Shown one piece after another: positions 9,700-20,796 of a stretch of DNA of 64,000 nt. Within the stretch, counting starts at the first letter, position 1; every line of letters starts with the position of its first letter. Under the pieces are notes generated by a model, which saw nothing but the letters and a program-made list of their open reading frames with translations, was not told where the DNA came from and made no database searches. The stretch is from Sequoia sempervirens (Eukaryota > Streptophyta > Pinopsida > Cupressales > Cupressaceae), in NCBI GenBank assembly GCA_007258455.2, contig VDFB02270651.1, positions 491,482,711 through 491,546,710 of the forward strand, written 5' to 3'. The position numbers and the translations under genes were made by a program.

Positions 9700-12676
9700 A
9701 TTAGAGATGGATCAACGTCGAAGGTTTAAATACCATGCATTTGATGAGAGAATAGCCGGTGAGAGTGACATGGACAAATATCCATGTCCATGTAATGATT
9801 TTCTTGGTGGAAAGGTGAAAAAACAAGTCATATTTATCAACATATGATAAGATATGTGCATAGTGGTATAAGCCCTTGGAATGTCAATTATTATGAAAAT
9901 ATGATAGAATGGCAAAGTGTGAGAGATGAAGAGGAAAAAAAAATAGATGAAGTGGCACCGAATATAGATGAAGGGGCACCAAACATAGATGAAGAGGTAG
10001 CAATGTTGAGCAAAGGGTTTGAAGTTGATAGAATGTTGAATGAGGGTCTAAACAATGATTGGGCCAAGCTTCAATGGAGGATGCTTCAAATCCTTTGTAT
10101 GCTAATTATAGGTTAAGTTGTTTAACAACAATCCTTCAAATTCTTAACTTGCAAGTGGTGTTTGGTTGGAAAAATGAGAGTGTAGATTAGTTATTGGCAT
10201 TATTAAGTTCGTTGTTACCACCTGACTCCACATTGCCAAAAAAACGAAGTCAATGTAGAAAGGAAATCACTAAGCTAGGCCTAGGGTATGAAAACATACA
10301 CACATGTGTGAATGGTTGTGTATTATTTTGCAAGAATCTTTCAAGTGAGAGTGAATGTCTAAAATGTCATGAAGTGAGGTATAGAGAAGGGTTGAAATCA
10401 GTTGTGATTCCTAGAAAGGTTCTTCGCCACTTTCTGGTAATCCCATGATTACTCCAAATTTATAGGTGCAGAGACATTGCTAAACTTATGCAATGGCATT
10501 CCCACAATAAGAGCACTGATGGAAAATAATGACATGTGTTTGATTGTAAAATGTGGATGTAATTTGATAACAAATAGTTTGATTTTTCTCAAGATCCTTG
10601 TAATATAAGGTTGGGTTTGGCTCTAGATGGGGTGAACCCATTCTTAGATCAAAGTACTAAATGGTCAACTTGGCCAATTTTTTTAATAAATTATAACTTG
10701 CCTCCATGGTTAGCAACTAAACCATTTTTCTTAATGCTATCGTTGATTATACCAAGAAAGAAAAGTGTGACTTCAAATACAATTGATGCTTATCTAGAGC
10801 CATTATATGATGAACTAATGGAATTGTGGAAAGGAATTGAAGCAATTCAATATTTAAGGGATGGTAATTCAATCAAATTCTCTTTAAGAGCTTCCTTATT
10901 ATTTACAATTCATGATCTTCTTGCATATGGCACATTATCTGGTCTCAATGTTCATGGATACCATGGATGTCCTACTTGCAACTTTAAGGATTTTGTGAGG
11001 CACTCGAGAAGTTTATGTAAGTTTATTTATTGTGTACATCATGCTTACCTTAAAATGGATCATCCATATAGTCAACAAAAAACATAGTTCAATCGTCAAG
11101 AAGAGAATCATGAAGCACCATTGCTAATAATAGGTGATTACATTGTTGATAATGGACAAAAAATAATGTCATTTATTGAAAATGATGGGATTGCTGGTAG
11201 TAGATATGATCCATGTAATAAAAGTGGTGTAAAAAGGTTGTCAATATTCTATAAGTTGGCATACTTTAAGGATATAACCATTAGGGATACTGTTGACTTT
11301 ATGCATACTGAGAAAAACATAGCCTATGTTATTATAGAAACTCTTTATGGTGCTTTTGATACTATTTTTTTCATGTGGAGACTTTCGACAACTAAAGATT
11401 CATTGAAATATTTGGGTTGAAAAATATAGAAAAACTAGTGTTCCTTATGTTTGGAAAAAGGAACATCATGCACAATTCTTACAATTAATGTCTCAGACTC
11501 ACTTTCCCACTAGATATGTAAGTAGTAGTATTAGAAGCCAAACTGACATTAATGGCTTAAGAGGCCTCAAGACCCATGACTATCATGTCATAATGGATAA
11601 TATTTTACCTATTGTGGTAAATATATTAAGTTTGGAAAAGGGGCCAAGATTGGCAATTATAAGATTGGGCCTAATATTAAAAAGAATGAGTTTACATGTA
11701 TTAGATCCTTCAAACTTTGATAGTTTGAGGGAGGAGATTGTTGAAGTCCTTTATCTATTGGAACGGGAATTTCCACCAACAATCTTTAACATTTCTATGC
11801 ATCTTTTGATACATATACAACATGAACTAAAGCATTGTGGCTCAATAAGAACAAGATGGATGTATCCTATAGAACGATATATGAAGGTTTTGAAAAAAAT
11901 TGTTCGTACTAAGCCAAAACCAGATGGTAGCATGTTTGAGGGATATTCAATGCAAGAGGCCATGTGATTTTGCACACAATATATGAAGGATTTTTAAAAT
12001 GTCAATCATCATGTATGGGACAATGACGAAGAAGACACAGTTGCAAGTGAAGTATTAGAAGGCAATGGATGTCACTTCAATCTATCAAATCAACAAAGAA
12101 GTGTGATACATGCCTATATTCTTCAGAACACATCTTCATTCGATAAGTGGCACATGTAATTAAAAAAATTTACACAATAATTTATTTACGCAATTGCATT
12201 TACACATTTATATTATCAATCTTACTATTTGCACATTAATATTCTATGTAGAAAATATAAAGAATACAATCAAGCTTGGATGCAACATTGACCTCAAAGG
12301 CATAGACATCATGTTGATTTGATTGGAGGTGATTCTTTCCAAAATTTGAAGAAAAAATTGCTAATGTAGTCAAAGATGCAAAAGGAAAAGGTCAAGATAT
12401 AAAAATGGAGGAAAGTGAGCTTTCACAATCTCCACATTTATGGGCTACACATTTCAGTGGAATTTGGGCCTATGGTAGTCATTTAAGAGTGGAAAAGACA
12501 AAGGAAAGACAAATTTTGATTGTGTTGTTAGTGCTAAGTTTCTTCACGAAACTGAGAAGAAATTTTATGTTGGATTCATTGAAAAAATTGTTCTAGTGGA
12601 CTATGGTGAAAATAGTCCTATATTATTAAAATTTAAGTGGATCCGACCATTTGCAGTACAATTTGATGAGTATGGA
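9700..12676 (+). pseudogene. CACTA (En/Spm) TNP2-type transposase relic, first part
   Basis: Across several frames the plus strand follows plant CACTA TNP2 transposases in order. An N-terminal DKYPCPCNDF cysteine stretch (about 9775) comes first, then LGLGYENIHTCVNGCVLF with a C-x-x-C-like continuation (10280-10370), GLALDGVNPF then YNLPPWL (10611-10720), LIIPRKKS, LEPLYDELMELW, HDLLAYGTLSG then HGCPTC (10900-10980), a VDFMHTEKN motif (11300), GLKTHDYHVIM (11560) and the DUF4218 part LEREFPPTIFN then RWMYPIERYMK (11750-11890). DUF4216-like sequence follows and reaches DEYG at 12665-12676, where an LTR element has inserted. Stops and frameshifts abound; it cannot encode a working transposase. 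Transposase of this family cuts at CACTA ends and leaves 3-bp duplications. Confidence 0.85.
12672..12676. repeat. Target-site duplication, left copy (ATGGA)
   Basis: ATGGA directly precedes the 5' LTR and is repeated at 16250-16254 after the 3' LTR. A perfect 5-bp duplication is what LTR-retrotransposon integrase leaves, and it fixes both ends of the nested element. Confidence 0.85.
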
Positions 12677-13966
12677 TGGTGCAGGTGCACCCTTGCAAAT
12701 ACATGCCTCAATGAGGCAATCTTTGGGTTTTGGTTTAGCATAGTTGATTTCATGTTGTAATAAGGTCTAATAGACCTATTTGAGTTTGTTTTGGGTCATA
12801 GTTAGTCATTTTGGGGTCATTGGATACATAATGTAAAAGTTGCATAATTTGCTAAAATGTTGTCATAACAATATGAAAAAGTGCAAAAAATGCAAAATCA
12901 TGGAATACCAAGAGTCAGGTAGTTGGAAATTTAGGTGTAGGCATTGGGTTTGGTTATTTAAAGCATTTTTAAGCCTCACAAACTTTGAGGAAGGTTGGGG
13001 ACGATGTATGAAGAAGAATTTCAATGAATAAATACTGTTATTCTATTATTTTCCTACATTTTCATTGAATCCATGTGAATCCTCTTTAATATACACTTGG
13101 TTTCATTTAAATCCATTCAAGTTTGAGAAAGTTATAAGAAAAACTCTCTAGGGGTGTTAAAGCCTCTTCTAGATTAAATAGTGAGCTATCAAATTTGTGT
13201 TTTTCTAAATTCTACCATTGAAAATTTTTGGAAATCGGTGAGAATGTAGTTTGACATGTCCTTTAAAATATATTAATGTTTCAGAGTCTGAAGAAATGGT
13301 TTGGGGAAGTTATCATGTAGCCCTAGGTTTGTAAACTATAGAAAAAGACTGGTAAACCAGAATATAGTGAAGTTTTAAGCATTTTGTTTGTGAATTTGGT
13401 AATCTTCTTTGGTAATGGTGTTTGAAAAGGTTTTAAAGGTGAATTATAAGCCCTTTCTAGATATTTTTTGATAAACTTAAAGTTTTTATGTCCATTTGAT
13501 CACTAACCAGTGTATGGTAGACTTGTAACAGTCACATTTTGGAGTCCAAAGTAAAGGTTTAGGATAGGTGTTTGGTAAAATGAAATGAGAAAGGTATGGG
13601 GAATGGTTTAGAGAGTTTGTGTAGGTGAATTTTAACATGTTTGTGGCATCCACAAAGGAGAATGGGCCTATAGTTTAGAGTTATTTTGTGTATGTGGCCT
13701 AAAAGGGCCTAGTTTGCTATTAGTACAATCTATTTTGAGAGTCCTCATATTTGAGTTGTTTAAGTTGTGAATTGGGTTTGAGTCAGTCATTCTAATTTTG
13801 TTTAAGAATCAATAAGTGGTTTGTTCCTTGTTCTCAATTTGGGGTGTTTTGAAACAGGGGTTTTGTGAAGGAAGGATGAGTCTTAGTTGCAAGTACAAGC
13901 AAGAGTTGGTTGTGTTCTTGACAAGTTGAGTTTGGTGTAGTTGTTTGTGCTCCTGCACTGTCATCA
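12677..13966 (+). repeat. 5' LTR of a nested short LTR retroelement
   Basis: The LTR starts TGGTGCAGGTGCACC and ends TCATCA, 1290 bp. Its partner at 14896-16249 aligns along its length. A TATA-like TATTTAAAG lies near 12955 and a poly(A)-type AATAAA near 13027, giving a plausible U3/R/U5 order on the plus strand. Compared with the 3' LTR it lacks about 62 bp that in the 3' copy lie between two ATTGA words, so one LTR suffered a microhomology deletion after insertion. Confidence 0.85.
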
Positions 13967-14895
13967 GTTTGGTATTAGAGCTCAGAAAGGTTTGGGCTGA
14001 GAGAGAGTTTGGAGTTTTTTGTGGTTGTGTGTTTGTGTGTTTGTGTAGGTTGAGGAAGGAACCTGATGACCAATAGAATAGGTAGAGGAAAAGTGGAAAG
14101 ACCTAGGTGAGGCAAAGTGAAGAGGAAGCAAGGAGAGACTTGCTTGAGTAAAGAGAAGATGGATTTGCTGAGAAGGCATTTGCAGATAGCAGAGTCACAA
14201 AAGAAAGCAGAAAAAGAGAGGAAGAGAAAAGAGATGAGGAAAATAGAGAAAGATGCAATAGAACTGAAGCAAGCTATAGAAAGAGTAGAGTTGGAATTCC
14301 AAATGGAGATGAAGCAATTGCTTAGAAAAGCACAAAGTTGGCATTTGATAGTGAAAAAGAAAGTTGTATGGCCCATTAAGAAGGTAGGAAAAAGGATTTA
14401 AGAAAAATAAAGATAATAGAAGAGGAAGAAGAATCCGTGAAGGTAGAAGAAGAGAACTTAGAGATTGCATCCATATCAGAGTTTTAAGGCATGAAGATGA
14501 CATAGGTGAAGGATGAATTGATTTTGGATGGAAATGATGAATCCCTCTTGAAGACACAAAAAGAGTTGAAGATACATGTTGTAGAGACAATGTACTACTT
14601 CTTTGTTGTGATAACACTTTGGAGGGAAAGATTAATGGACAAGATGCAACAAATGGTAGAATAATGACAAAGAATTGAGATAGTGATTGTGACATATCCA
14701 GGCATGAAGGATCAGATTCACAGAGAAAAGACAAAGCAGAAGCACGTTGGCAAAGACCAACTCAAGCCAAAGGTAAAGATGAATTTTTTTTCAAGAACCA
14801 GGGCATAGAATAATACAAGGAGGAGTGTTTAATGATGAATTTTTTCTAATACATTCAATCCAAGAGGACTTGGAGTTTTCTTTTGGCCAGTAGAA
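13967..14895 (+). mobile_element. Internal region of a non-autonomous LTR element
   Basis: Only 929 bp separate the LTRs, far too little for gag-pol, so this is a non-autonomous derivative that needs proteins from another element. The one notable frame, 14117-14401 (95 codons), encodes a very charged, Lys/Glu-rich helical stretch with likely coiled-coil character (residues about 8-70). No zinc knuckle, protease, RT or integrase motif is present. AAGGAGGAG near 14817 is the nearest purine run, but it is not adjacent to the 3' LTR, so the polypurine tract is unclear. The retained frame may be a gag remnant (inference). Confidence 0.65.
13970..13981 (+). other. Primer binding site-like sequence
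   Basis: TGGTATTAGAGC lies four bases after the 5' LTR. It differs by one base from TGGTATCAGAGC, the common plant primer binding site complementary to initiator methionine tRNA. It supports the plus orientation of the element. Confidence 0.8.
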
Positions 14896-16249
14896 TGGTG
14901 CAGGTGCACCCTTGCAAATACATGCCTCAATGAGGCAATCTTTGGGTTTTGGTTTAGCATAGTTGATTTCATGTTTTAATAAAGTCTAATAGACCTATTT
15001 GAGTTTGTTTTGGGTCATAGTTAATCATTTTGGGGTCATTGGATACATAATTTAAAAGTTGCAAAATTTGCTAAAATGTTGTCATTGCAATATGAAAAAG
15101 TGCAAAAAATGCAAAATCATGGAATACCAAGAGTCGAGTAGTTGGAAAGTTGGGTGTAGGAATTGGGTTTGGTTATTTAAAGAATTTTTAAGCTTCAAAA
15201 ACTTTGAGGAAGGTTGGGGATGATGTAAGAAGAAGAATTTCAATGAATAAATATTGTTATTATGTTATTTTCCTCCATTTTCATTGATTTCAGGCCATTG
15301 TACGACCATATTCTATATTGATCTCACTTATCATAAATTTTAGATTGAATCCATGTGAATCCTCTTTAATATGCACTTGGTTTCATTTAAATCCATTGAA
15401 TTTTGAGAAAGTTATAAGAAAAACTCTCCAGGCAGGTTAAACCATCTTCTAAGGTAAATAGTGAGATATCAAAATTGTGTTTTTCTAAATTCTACCATTG
15501 AAAACTTTTGTAAATTTGTGAGAAGGTAGTTTGACATGTCCTTTAAAATATATTAAAGTTTCAGAGTCTAAATAAATGGTTTGGGGTAGTTATCACGAAG
15601 CCCTAGGTCTGTAAATTGTAGAAAAAGACTGGTAAACCATAATACAGTGAAGTTTTAAGCATATTGTTTGTAAATTTGGTCATTTTCTTTGGTAATGGTG
15701 TTTGAAAAGGTTGTAAAGGTGAATTGTAAGCCCTTTCTAGATAGTGTTTGATAAAATTAAAGGTTTTTTGTCCATTTGATCACTGACCAGTGTATGGAAA
15801 ACTTGTAACAATCACATTTTGGAGTCCAAAGTGAAGGTTTAGGATAGGTGTTTGGTAAAATGACATGAACAAGGTATGGGGAATGGTTTAAAAAGTTTGT
15901 GCAGGTGAATTTGAACATGTTTGTGGGATCCACAAAGGAGAATGGGCCTAGAGTGTAGAGTTTTTTTTGTGTATGTGGCCTAAAAGGGCCTAGTTTGTTG
16001 TTAGTACAATCTATTTTGAGAGTCCTCATATTTGAGTTGTTTAAGTTGGGAATTGGGTTTGAGTTATTAATTCTAATGTTGTTTAAGAATCAATAAGTGG
16101 TTTATACCTTGTTCTCAGTTTGGGGTGTTTTGAAACAAGGTTTTTGTGAAGGAAGGATGAGTCCTAGTTGTGAGGATGTAAGTAAGAGTTGGTTGTGTTC
16201 TTGATAAGTTGAGTTTGGTGTAGTTGTTTGTGCTCCTGCATTATCATCA
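14896..16249 (+). repeat. 3' LTR of the nested element
   Basis: It starts TGGTGCAGGTGCACC and ends TCATCA like its partner, 1354 bp long. It keeps the 62-bp stretch (about 15285-15347) missing from the 5' LTR. Small substitutions distinguish the two LTRs at several percent of sites by eye, so the insertion is not recent. Confidence 0.85.
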
Positions 16250-16254
16250 ATGGA
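16250..16254. repeat. Target-site duplication, right copy (ATGGA)
   Basis: ATGGA directly follows the 3' LTR and matches 12672-12676. The interrupted CACTA frame resumes exactly here. Confidence 0.85.
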
Positions 16255-16620
16255 TTTGTACGCACAAATACAAGAAATTTTTTATCATAGATGGATGAGC
16301 CATATGTTTCTCCTCTTCAAATTAACCAATCATTTCTAATTGATGATGTAAGAATCCCAAGATGGTCGTATTTCATTTAAATAGAGTCTCGTTCAAAATG
16401 AAAATTCATGGAAGTTGTTGATATAATTTCTGATGGGAAATATGTTAACTTATAAGAAAAATTCGAAGAAATGGATGAAGATGATGATAGAGTGTTTGAA
16501 GAAGATATTTTGATTACTAATGAAGAGATTGGGAGAGAGAATTCATTGCATGTTATAGATGAGGATGAGGAAGAAAATCAAGTAGATGTAGATGATTATG
16601 ATGATGTTTTGTCACCTTAA
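16255..16620 (+). pseudogene. CACTA transposase-associated DUF4216 part, resumed after the nested element
   Basis: The frame that stops at DEYG before the LTR element continues here as FVRTNTRNF, then DEPYVSPLQINQSFLIDD (about 16291-16345) and RIPRWSYF. This is the DUF4216-type order (Y-G-F-x-x-V-N, then PY-x-x-x-x-Q-x-x-Q-x-F-x-x-D, then a W-S-x-x motif). A strongly acidic tail rich in Asp and Glu follows (16470-16615), like the tail of the second CACTA relic at 59280-59560. Several stops are present. The two halves together show the LTR element is younger than the CACTA copy. Confidence 0.75.
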
Positions 16621-17180
16621 GAGGTTAGCTTGTCACCTAAACTTTGGTTATATGTATGGTGTAATTTATTATTGTATGTAATAAAGATCTGAGTATAGGT
16701 ATGCTTATTCACTGTTGTTTTACTCATGCATTTCTAAATGTAATCATCATTATTTTTTTGGTACATTGTATACAAAACCTGAGATGTTCACTGCTGATTT
16801 GAAGTGTATTTAATGTTAGGTTCAATCATTCTTCTTAGTTTTCTTACTTTGGTTGAAATTTTGAAATTAATTTTGTTTAGTTAGAATATAAGTTCTTGTA
16901 TGTCCTATATGTTCTCTAGATGCAAACATATATAATGAACATTTATGATTTAATAATACATATAGATATCTTAACATTAGGTGAACTAAGCCTCCCCATT
17001 ACAATCAAAGAAATGATCTCTTAGATCTAATTGACATTGAAAACTAAAACTAAGAGACTGAAAAATTAGAAAATTATTCATCTTTTCAATAAATGATATC
17101 TAAAATACTGTATTCATAATAAAATCCAATACCACACTACTGCAATAGTCAATAGAGGTATGTGTGGGATGGTGGGACAT
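16621..17180. other. Unassigned AT-rich stretch
   Basis: No gene, no clear repeat. The right CACTA terminus might be expected in this region, but no convincing TAGTG end was recognised. Confidence 0.3.
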
Positions 17181-17560
17181 ATAGGTCAATCTACAAATTC
17201 TTACTACAATACCACGTAAACCAAATATGAATAGCATGGGGTGGTGGTGAGAACATGTTAACAACTAAAGTAAACCGTGACCCTACAAGGGGTAAACAGT
17301 GACACTATGGTATGGCGGTGAACAATCACTCAACCGCTAGATTTATCCCATTATACTGTAGGAGTCCAGAGGGGTTTACATGGGGTGGTGACACTTCTAC
17401 TACTACCCCACAGCGGTCATGATATGACAAAGTGGTATGGCAGTGAACAGTCAATCAACTACTAGAATTAAGCCGTTGTCTTACGAGAGTCCAAAGGGGT
17501 GTGTGCGGGGTGGCAATACTGCTAACACTACCCCGCAATGGTCTTTAAATGACAAAGCAA
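17181..17560. repeat. Tandem repeat, unit about 126 bp, three degenerate units
   Basis: Units start at about 17183, 17308 and 17434. Shared words are GGTATGGC(G/A)GTGAACA, GAGTCCA(G/A)AGGGGT and a GGGGTGG...CTACCCC inverted pair that could form a hairpin in each unit; the unit ends ...ATATGACAAAGT. The stretch is richer in G+C than its flanks. It lies 350 bp upstream of the family gene at 17913, so a role as a promoter repeat is conceivable, but that is inference. Confidence 0.7.
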
Positions 17561-17912
17561 TACTGCAATACAAGTTGTCAAAGCATTAAATAATTACATT
17601 GTTCGATTTCCCAAGATCAACGACATGTATTCAAACTCGGAATATGGGTAGTTTTTGAAATATTTTGCACGAATTGACATTAATAGTGAGGTGACCGAGC
17701 TCAGCAACAAATATTGCTTGGGACTTGACAAAATTTTGGCAGTCATTCACAAAGCTCAGCATACTAGAGGCAAGGGAGTTCAAGCGGGAAAACTCTGTAG
17801 TTATTATTTCACCAGGTAAGTTAAAAAAAACCCTCTGTAGCAAGTGTATAAGAATTGAATTTGTTTCTACAAGTAGACACTTAAAAAATCAAGTAGGAGT
17901 AAATTATTCATC

Positions 17913-19430
17913 ATGCCACCCAAAAGAAGTCAACTTGTGAGTAAAAAGAAAGAGTCCATAGTTTATAAATCAAAGAAGAGGTCCCTACAACAATCCATTC
18001 TAGATGTGTTACCTAATTATGTAGACAAAGGATTCAAAAAGGTGTTTAAAGATACAACCCATGGATGTAGAGACCCAATTATCCCTATCTCAGGGTGGGA
18101 CCTGTTTTGGTCTATGAAAAAAGGGATGAGAATATTCCAGTTTTGAATCCTTGGACCTTATATTTGGCCAAATTCATAGTCCCAAATGTCTTCATATATG
18201 TTGAGTTTATTAAATTATTGGCACAACATTATCACCCGGCTACCAGGACTATAAGAATGCCAGATGGTTCACCATTAGTAGTGCTGACTAAAGAAGCAAT
18301 TATAGAGTGTTTTATGTTAAAAAAGCAAGCTATCACTAAGATCAATTTGGAAAGAAGTGAGGAGGATTATAGGAGATTGAGAAAAAACTGTAGGAGTGAT
18401 TAACTTCCTTTACACATGAAAAAGGGTGTAAACAATAGGAAGATACCTATCTCCCCCTCCCAAAATGAGCTATTTTCCATAGAAGACTTCCAAGTATATT
18501 TCAAAAGAACTTAGTTTGCTTTGTGCCAAGTGATTGGAATATATGTTGAAGAGAGGATACCAACCTATCTCTTGATGATGGAAATGAGGATACAAAATCC
18601 TAAAGTCAACATTGAGTATTACTGTGTTGCTGAAATTGAGAAAGGGCTACATGAGGTACTTTTGCAAGTAAGAGAGAACTTAGCTCCCATCACTTTCAGG
18701 AAATACTCTATGCTATTTCATTTAATATTGTACCAAAACAGAAATAGATGGACTAAAAGAATGTGTTTGGGAATGACTGGTGATGAAGGGAATAGGTTTT
18801 CTGTACAAAAATGGTGTTACATATGAGATAGTAGATGTAAAAATAGTGATTCTGTAATATTTCATGATTATTTAGTAGTAAAGGTCATGGCCTCTCTTGG
18901 TCATATTTCACCAAGATTTCCTAATAAAATCATGCAAATGTTAAGACCTTTAGCATTCAAGCCAGAGTAGGGACACACTCACAATTTCGGTGACTGGTTC
19001 TTAGCAAACCAAACAGTAAGAAGGGTCTATGGGTGTCCTCAAGCCCCACACTTTTTACCTAAATTTATTTCTATTCGAATTGAATTTTTAGAATTTATGT
19101 GGAAAATGTTATGGATGGAGTGGGATGTTATGAAAAGATAGAAAAAGGGGACATTCCTCCCTAACCTAACTGAATGTGAGGAGCTATCCATAGGATCTGA
19201 ATCTCTTGAAGAATTGTAGAATTATTTGAACATGCGGTATTCATTGAAGTCACGAGGAAAAATGGTCTTTGATCTTGAAGGGAATATTAATTTTATAAAA
19301 CAAATACTTCTCACTAAATCTAGGATTACCCATGTACTGGATTACGAAGAAGATGTAATAAGAAATTTCTTTACACCTGATGAAGTTTATTCAAAGGAAG
19401 AGGAAGTGGGAAATCATAAAGAGTCTTGAG
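17913..19430 (+). pseudogene. Unrecognised conifer-type protein family, member A (broken)
   Basis: I do not recognise a named domain. From ATG 17913 the frame reads MPPKRSQ with a Lys/Arg-rich start, shifts once near 18110, then stays in one frame to 19430 with stops at 18401 and near 18512, 18824, 18968, 19139 and 19218. Five of these six fit a C-to-T change of CAG or CGA, the other a CAA. It is clearly related to the palindrome-arm genes: shared signatures are a VPNVF-x-x-V-x-F/L stretch followed by Y-x-P-x-T-x-x-IR-x-x-DG (18178-18280), YSMLFHLILYQN (18706-18740) and RVYG-x-x-x-x-PHFLP then F-x-EFMWKML (19022-19110). It lacks the C-terminal coiled-coil and Pro-rich part of the arm genes. 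It could be a retroelement-carried gene or a plant-specific family; function is unknown. Confidence 0.65.
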
Positions 19431-19554
19431 GAGGAGGAGAAGAAAAGGGACACTGGATTCCAAGCATTCTATGTTGAAGAAAAGGATCATATCAAAAGGA
19501 TGAGTGTAATAATTGACAACTTTGAAATATTATATGTTGAACCAAAAAAGAAAC

Positions 19555-20110
19555 ACTACTGAATTTCACGCCATTTTCTGATGGATGTTCATCGGTGGTT
19601 CGACAAATCTTTGTCTGAAAAGTGACGAAATGACAAAAAAAATTTCATCGCTATTTTTTCGTCGCAAGTTCGACGACGAATCAAACATCGAAATAACGGT
19701 GTAGATTCATCGGTCATCTACATCATAAAATGGCTTAGGTTTTTGTCAGAATATTGATGAAATGGGCGTCAAAAGAACACCAAAAGTTCATCGCCATTTT
19801 GACGAAATGGGAAAGTATTTACAATGAATCCTTCATCGCAACTAAGCAACTTTGTCAGACCTTTTGTGTGATTTGTCGGTGACGTTCGTCGAAATTATGA
19901 CGAAATGGGAAAGGAGTTACAACGAAGCCTTCGTCGCAGCTAAGCAAATTCGTTGGACCTTTTCTATGATTCGTCAGTGCACTTCGTCAAAATTGTGACA
20001 AAATGGACAAGGAGTTACAAAGAAGCCTTTGTCGCAGCTATAGCAACTTCGTCAGACCTTTTGGGTGATTCATCAGTTGTGTTTGTCAAAATTTCGACGA
20101 AACAATGCAA
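19555..20110. repeat. Tandem repeat, unit about 98 bp, hairpin-forming; possible CACTA end
   Basis: Four units begin near 19740, 19850, 19950 and 20048. Each contains a near-palindrome of the type TTCGTCGAAATT-x-x-GACGAA, then ATGG-x-AA-x-GAGTTACAA-x-GAAGCCTTCGTCGCAGCTA. The region begins at CACTACTGAATTTCAC (19555), which resembles a CACTA terminal repeat followed by subterminal repeats. The opposite end was not found. Open frames through it are a by-product of the repeat. Confidence 0.7.
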
Positions 20111-20595
20111 TTTTTTTTATAAAAAATATTCATTGAAATGTACCATCAGTGAGAGATCAATCAAGTCATGTCCCTTCGTATTCAAATCTTGGGAAATTAT
20201 TTTGTTTGGTCATTTTCCATGTTTATTAAACACCTGTTGAGATGTCATGTAGTTTCATCGATGCCTTGAGTCTCTTTGATAGTCAATATTACATATCGCT
20301 TTGGTGTCACACAGTCTCATCGATGTTCCAAGTCTCACTAATAGCCAATAGATCATATGTCACTATGGTATCATGCAATCATACCGACGTTATAAGTCTC
20401 CCTGAGAATTATTCCTTCGGTCTTAAGTGTATCCCTACGATTCTCACCAATGATAACTTATCGTTGTGACTTTGGGGGTCGTCAGGACTTTCTTCGACTA
20501 CTTAATAGATTACAATCAAACTTGAGCTTGAAATCAAACTTGAGGTTGAAATTACAAAATATAATATCATGCCAATTAATTTTACCATTGCTATT
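20111..20595. other. Unassigned; weak TCGG/CATACCGA-type repeat
   Basis: Words such as CATCGATG, CATACCGAC, GTCTCAC and CTTCGGTC recur at about 20235-20490 and resemble the repeat at 195-1240 in style. The match is weak. No gene is seen. Confidence 0.3.
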
Positions 20596-20796
20596 CTAGA
20601 CCTTCAGCTTATGGCAGAATAAGTACCAAATTTCCTTAGCATAAAAACATTCAAAAAGAATATGTTTGATAGTTTCCCGAGTCTTGTAAATATTGCAGAT
20701 TTCAACACTTTCATGGTTAGATTTATAGGGATCTATCTTTTTAATTAATGCATAGGTAGGTAGAGGAGAAATAATTATAATTGTAACAATATTCAT
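20596..20796 (-). pseudogene. LINE zf-RVT fragment
   Basis: The minus strand encodes ICNIYKTRETIKHILFECFY then AKEIWYLF. This is the zf-RVT zinc-binding module found after the reverse transcriptase of plant LINE (L1-type) elements: C-x-x-C (second Cys lost here), then E-T-x-x-HI-LF-x-C and a-x-x-W. Nothing else of the element is recognised around it, so it is a short 3' fragment. The missing second cysteine and the lack of a longer frame show decay. Confidence 0.65.

Noticed and set aside
13975..14734. Long minus-strand open frames (133 and 179 codons)
   Set aside because: They are the antisense of the purine-rich coiled-coil frame in the LTR element; Ser/Phe/Leu-rich composition is the usual shadow of a Lys/Glu-rich frame.
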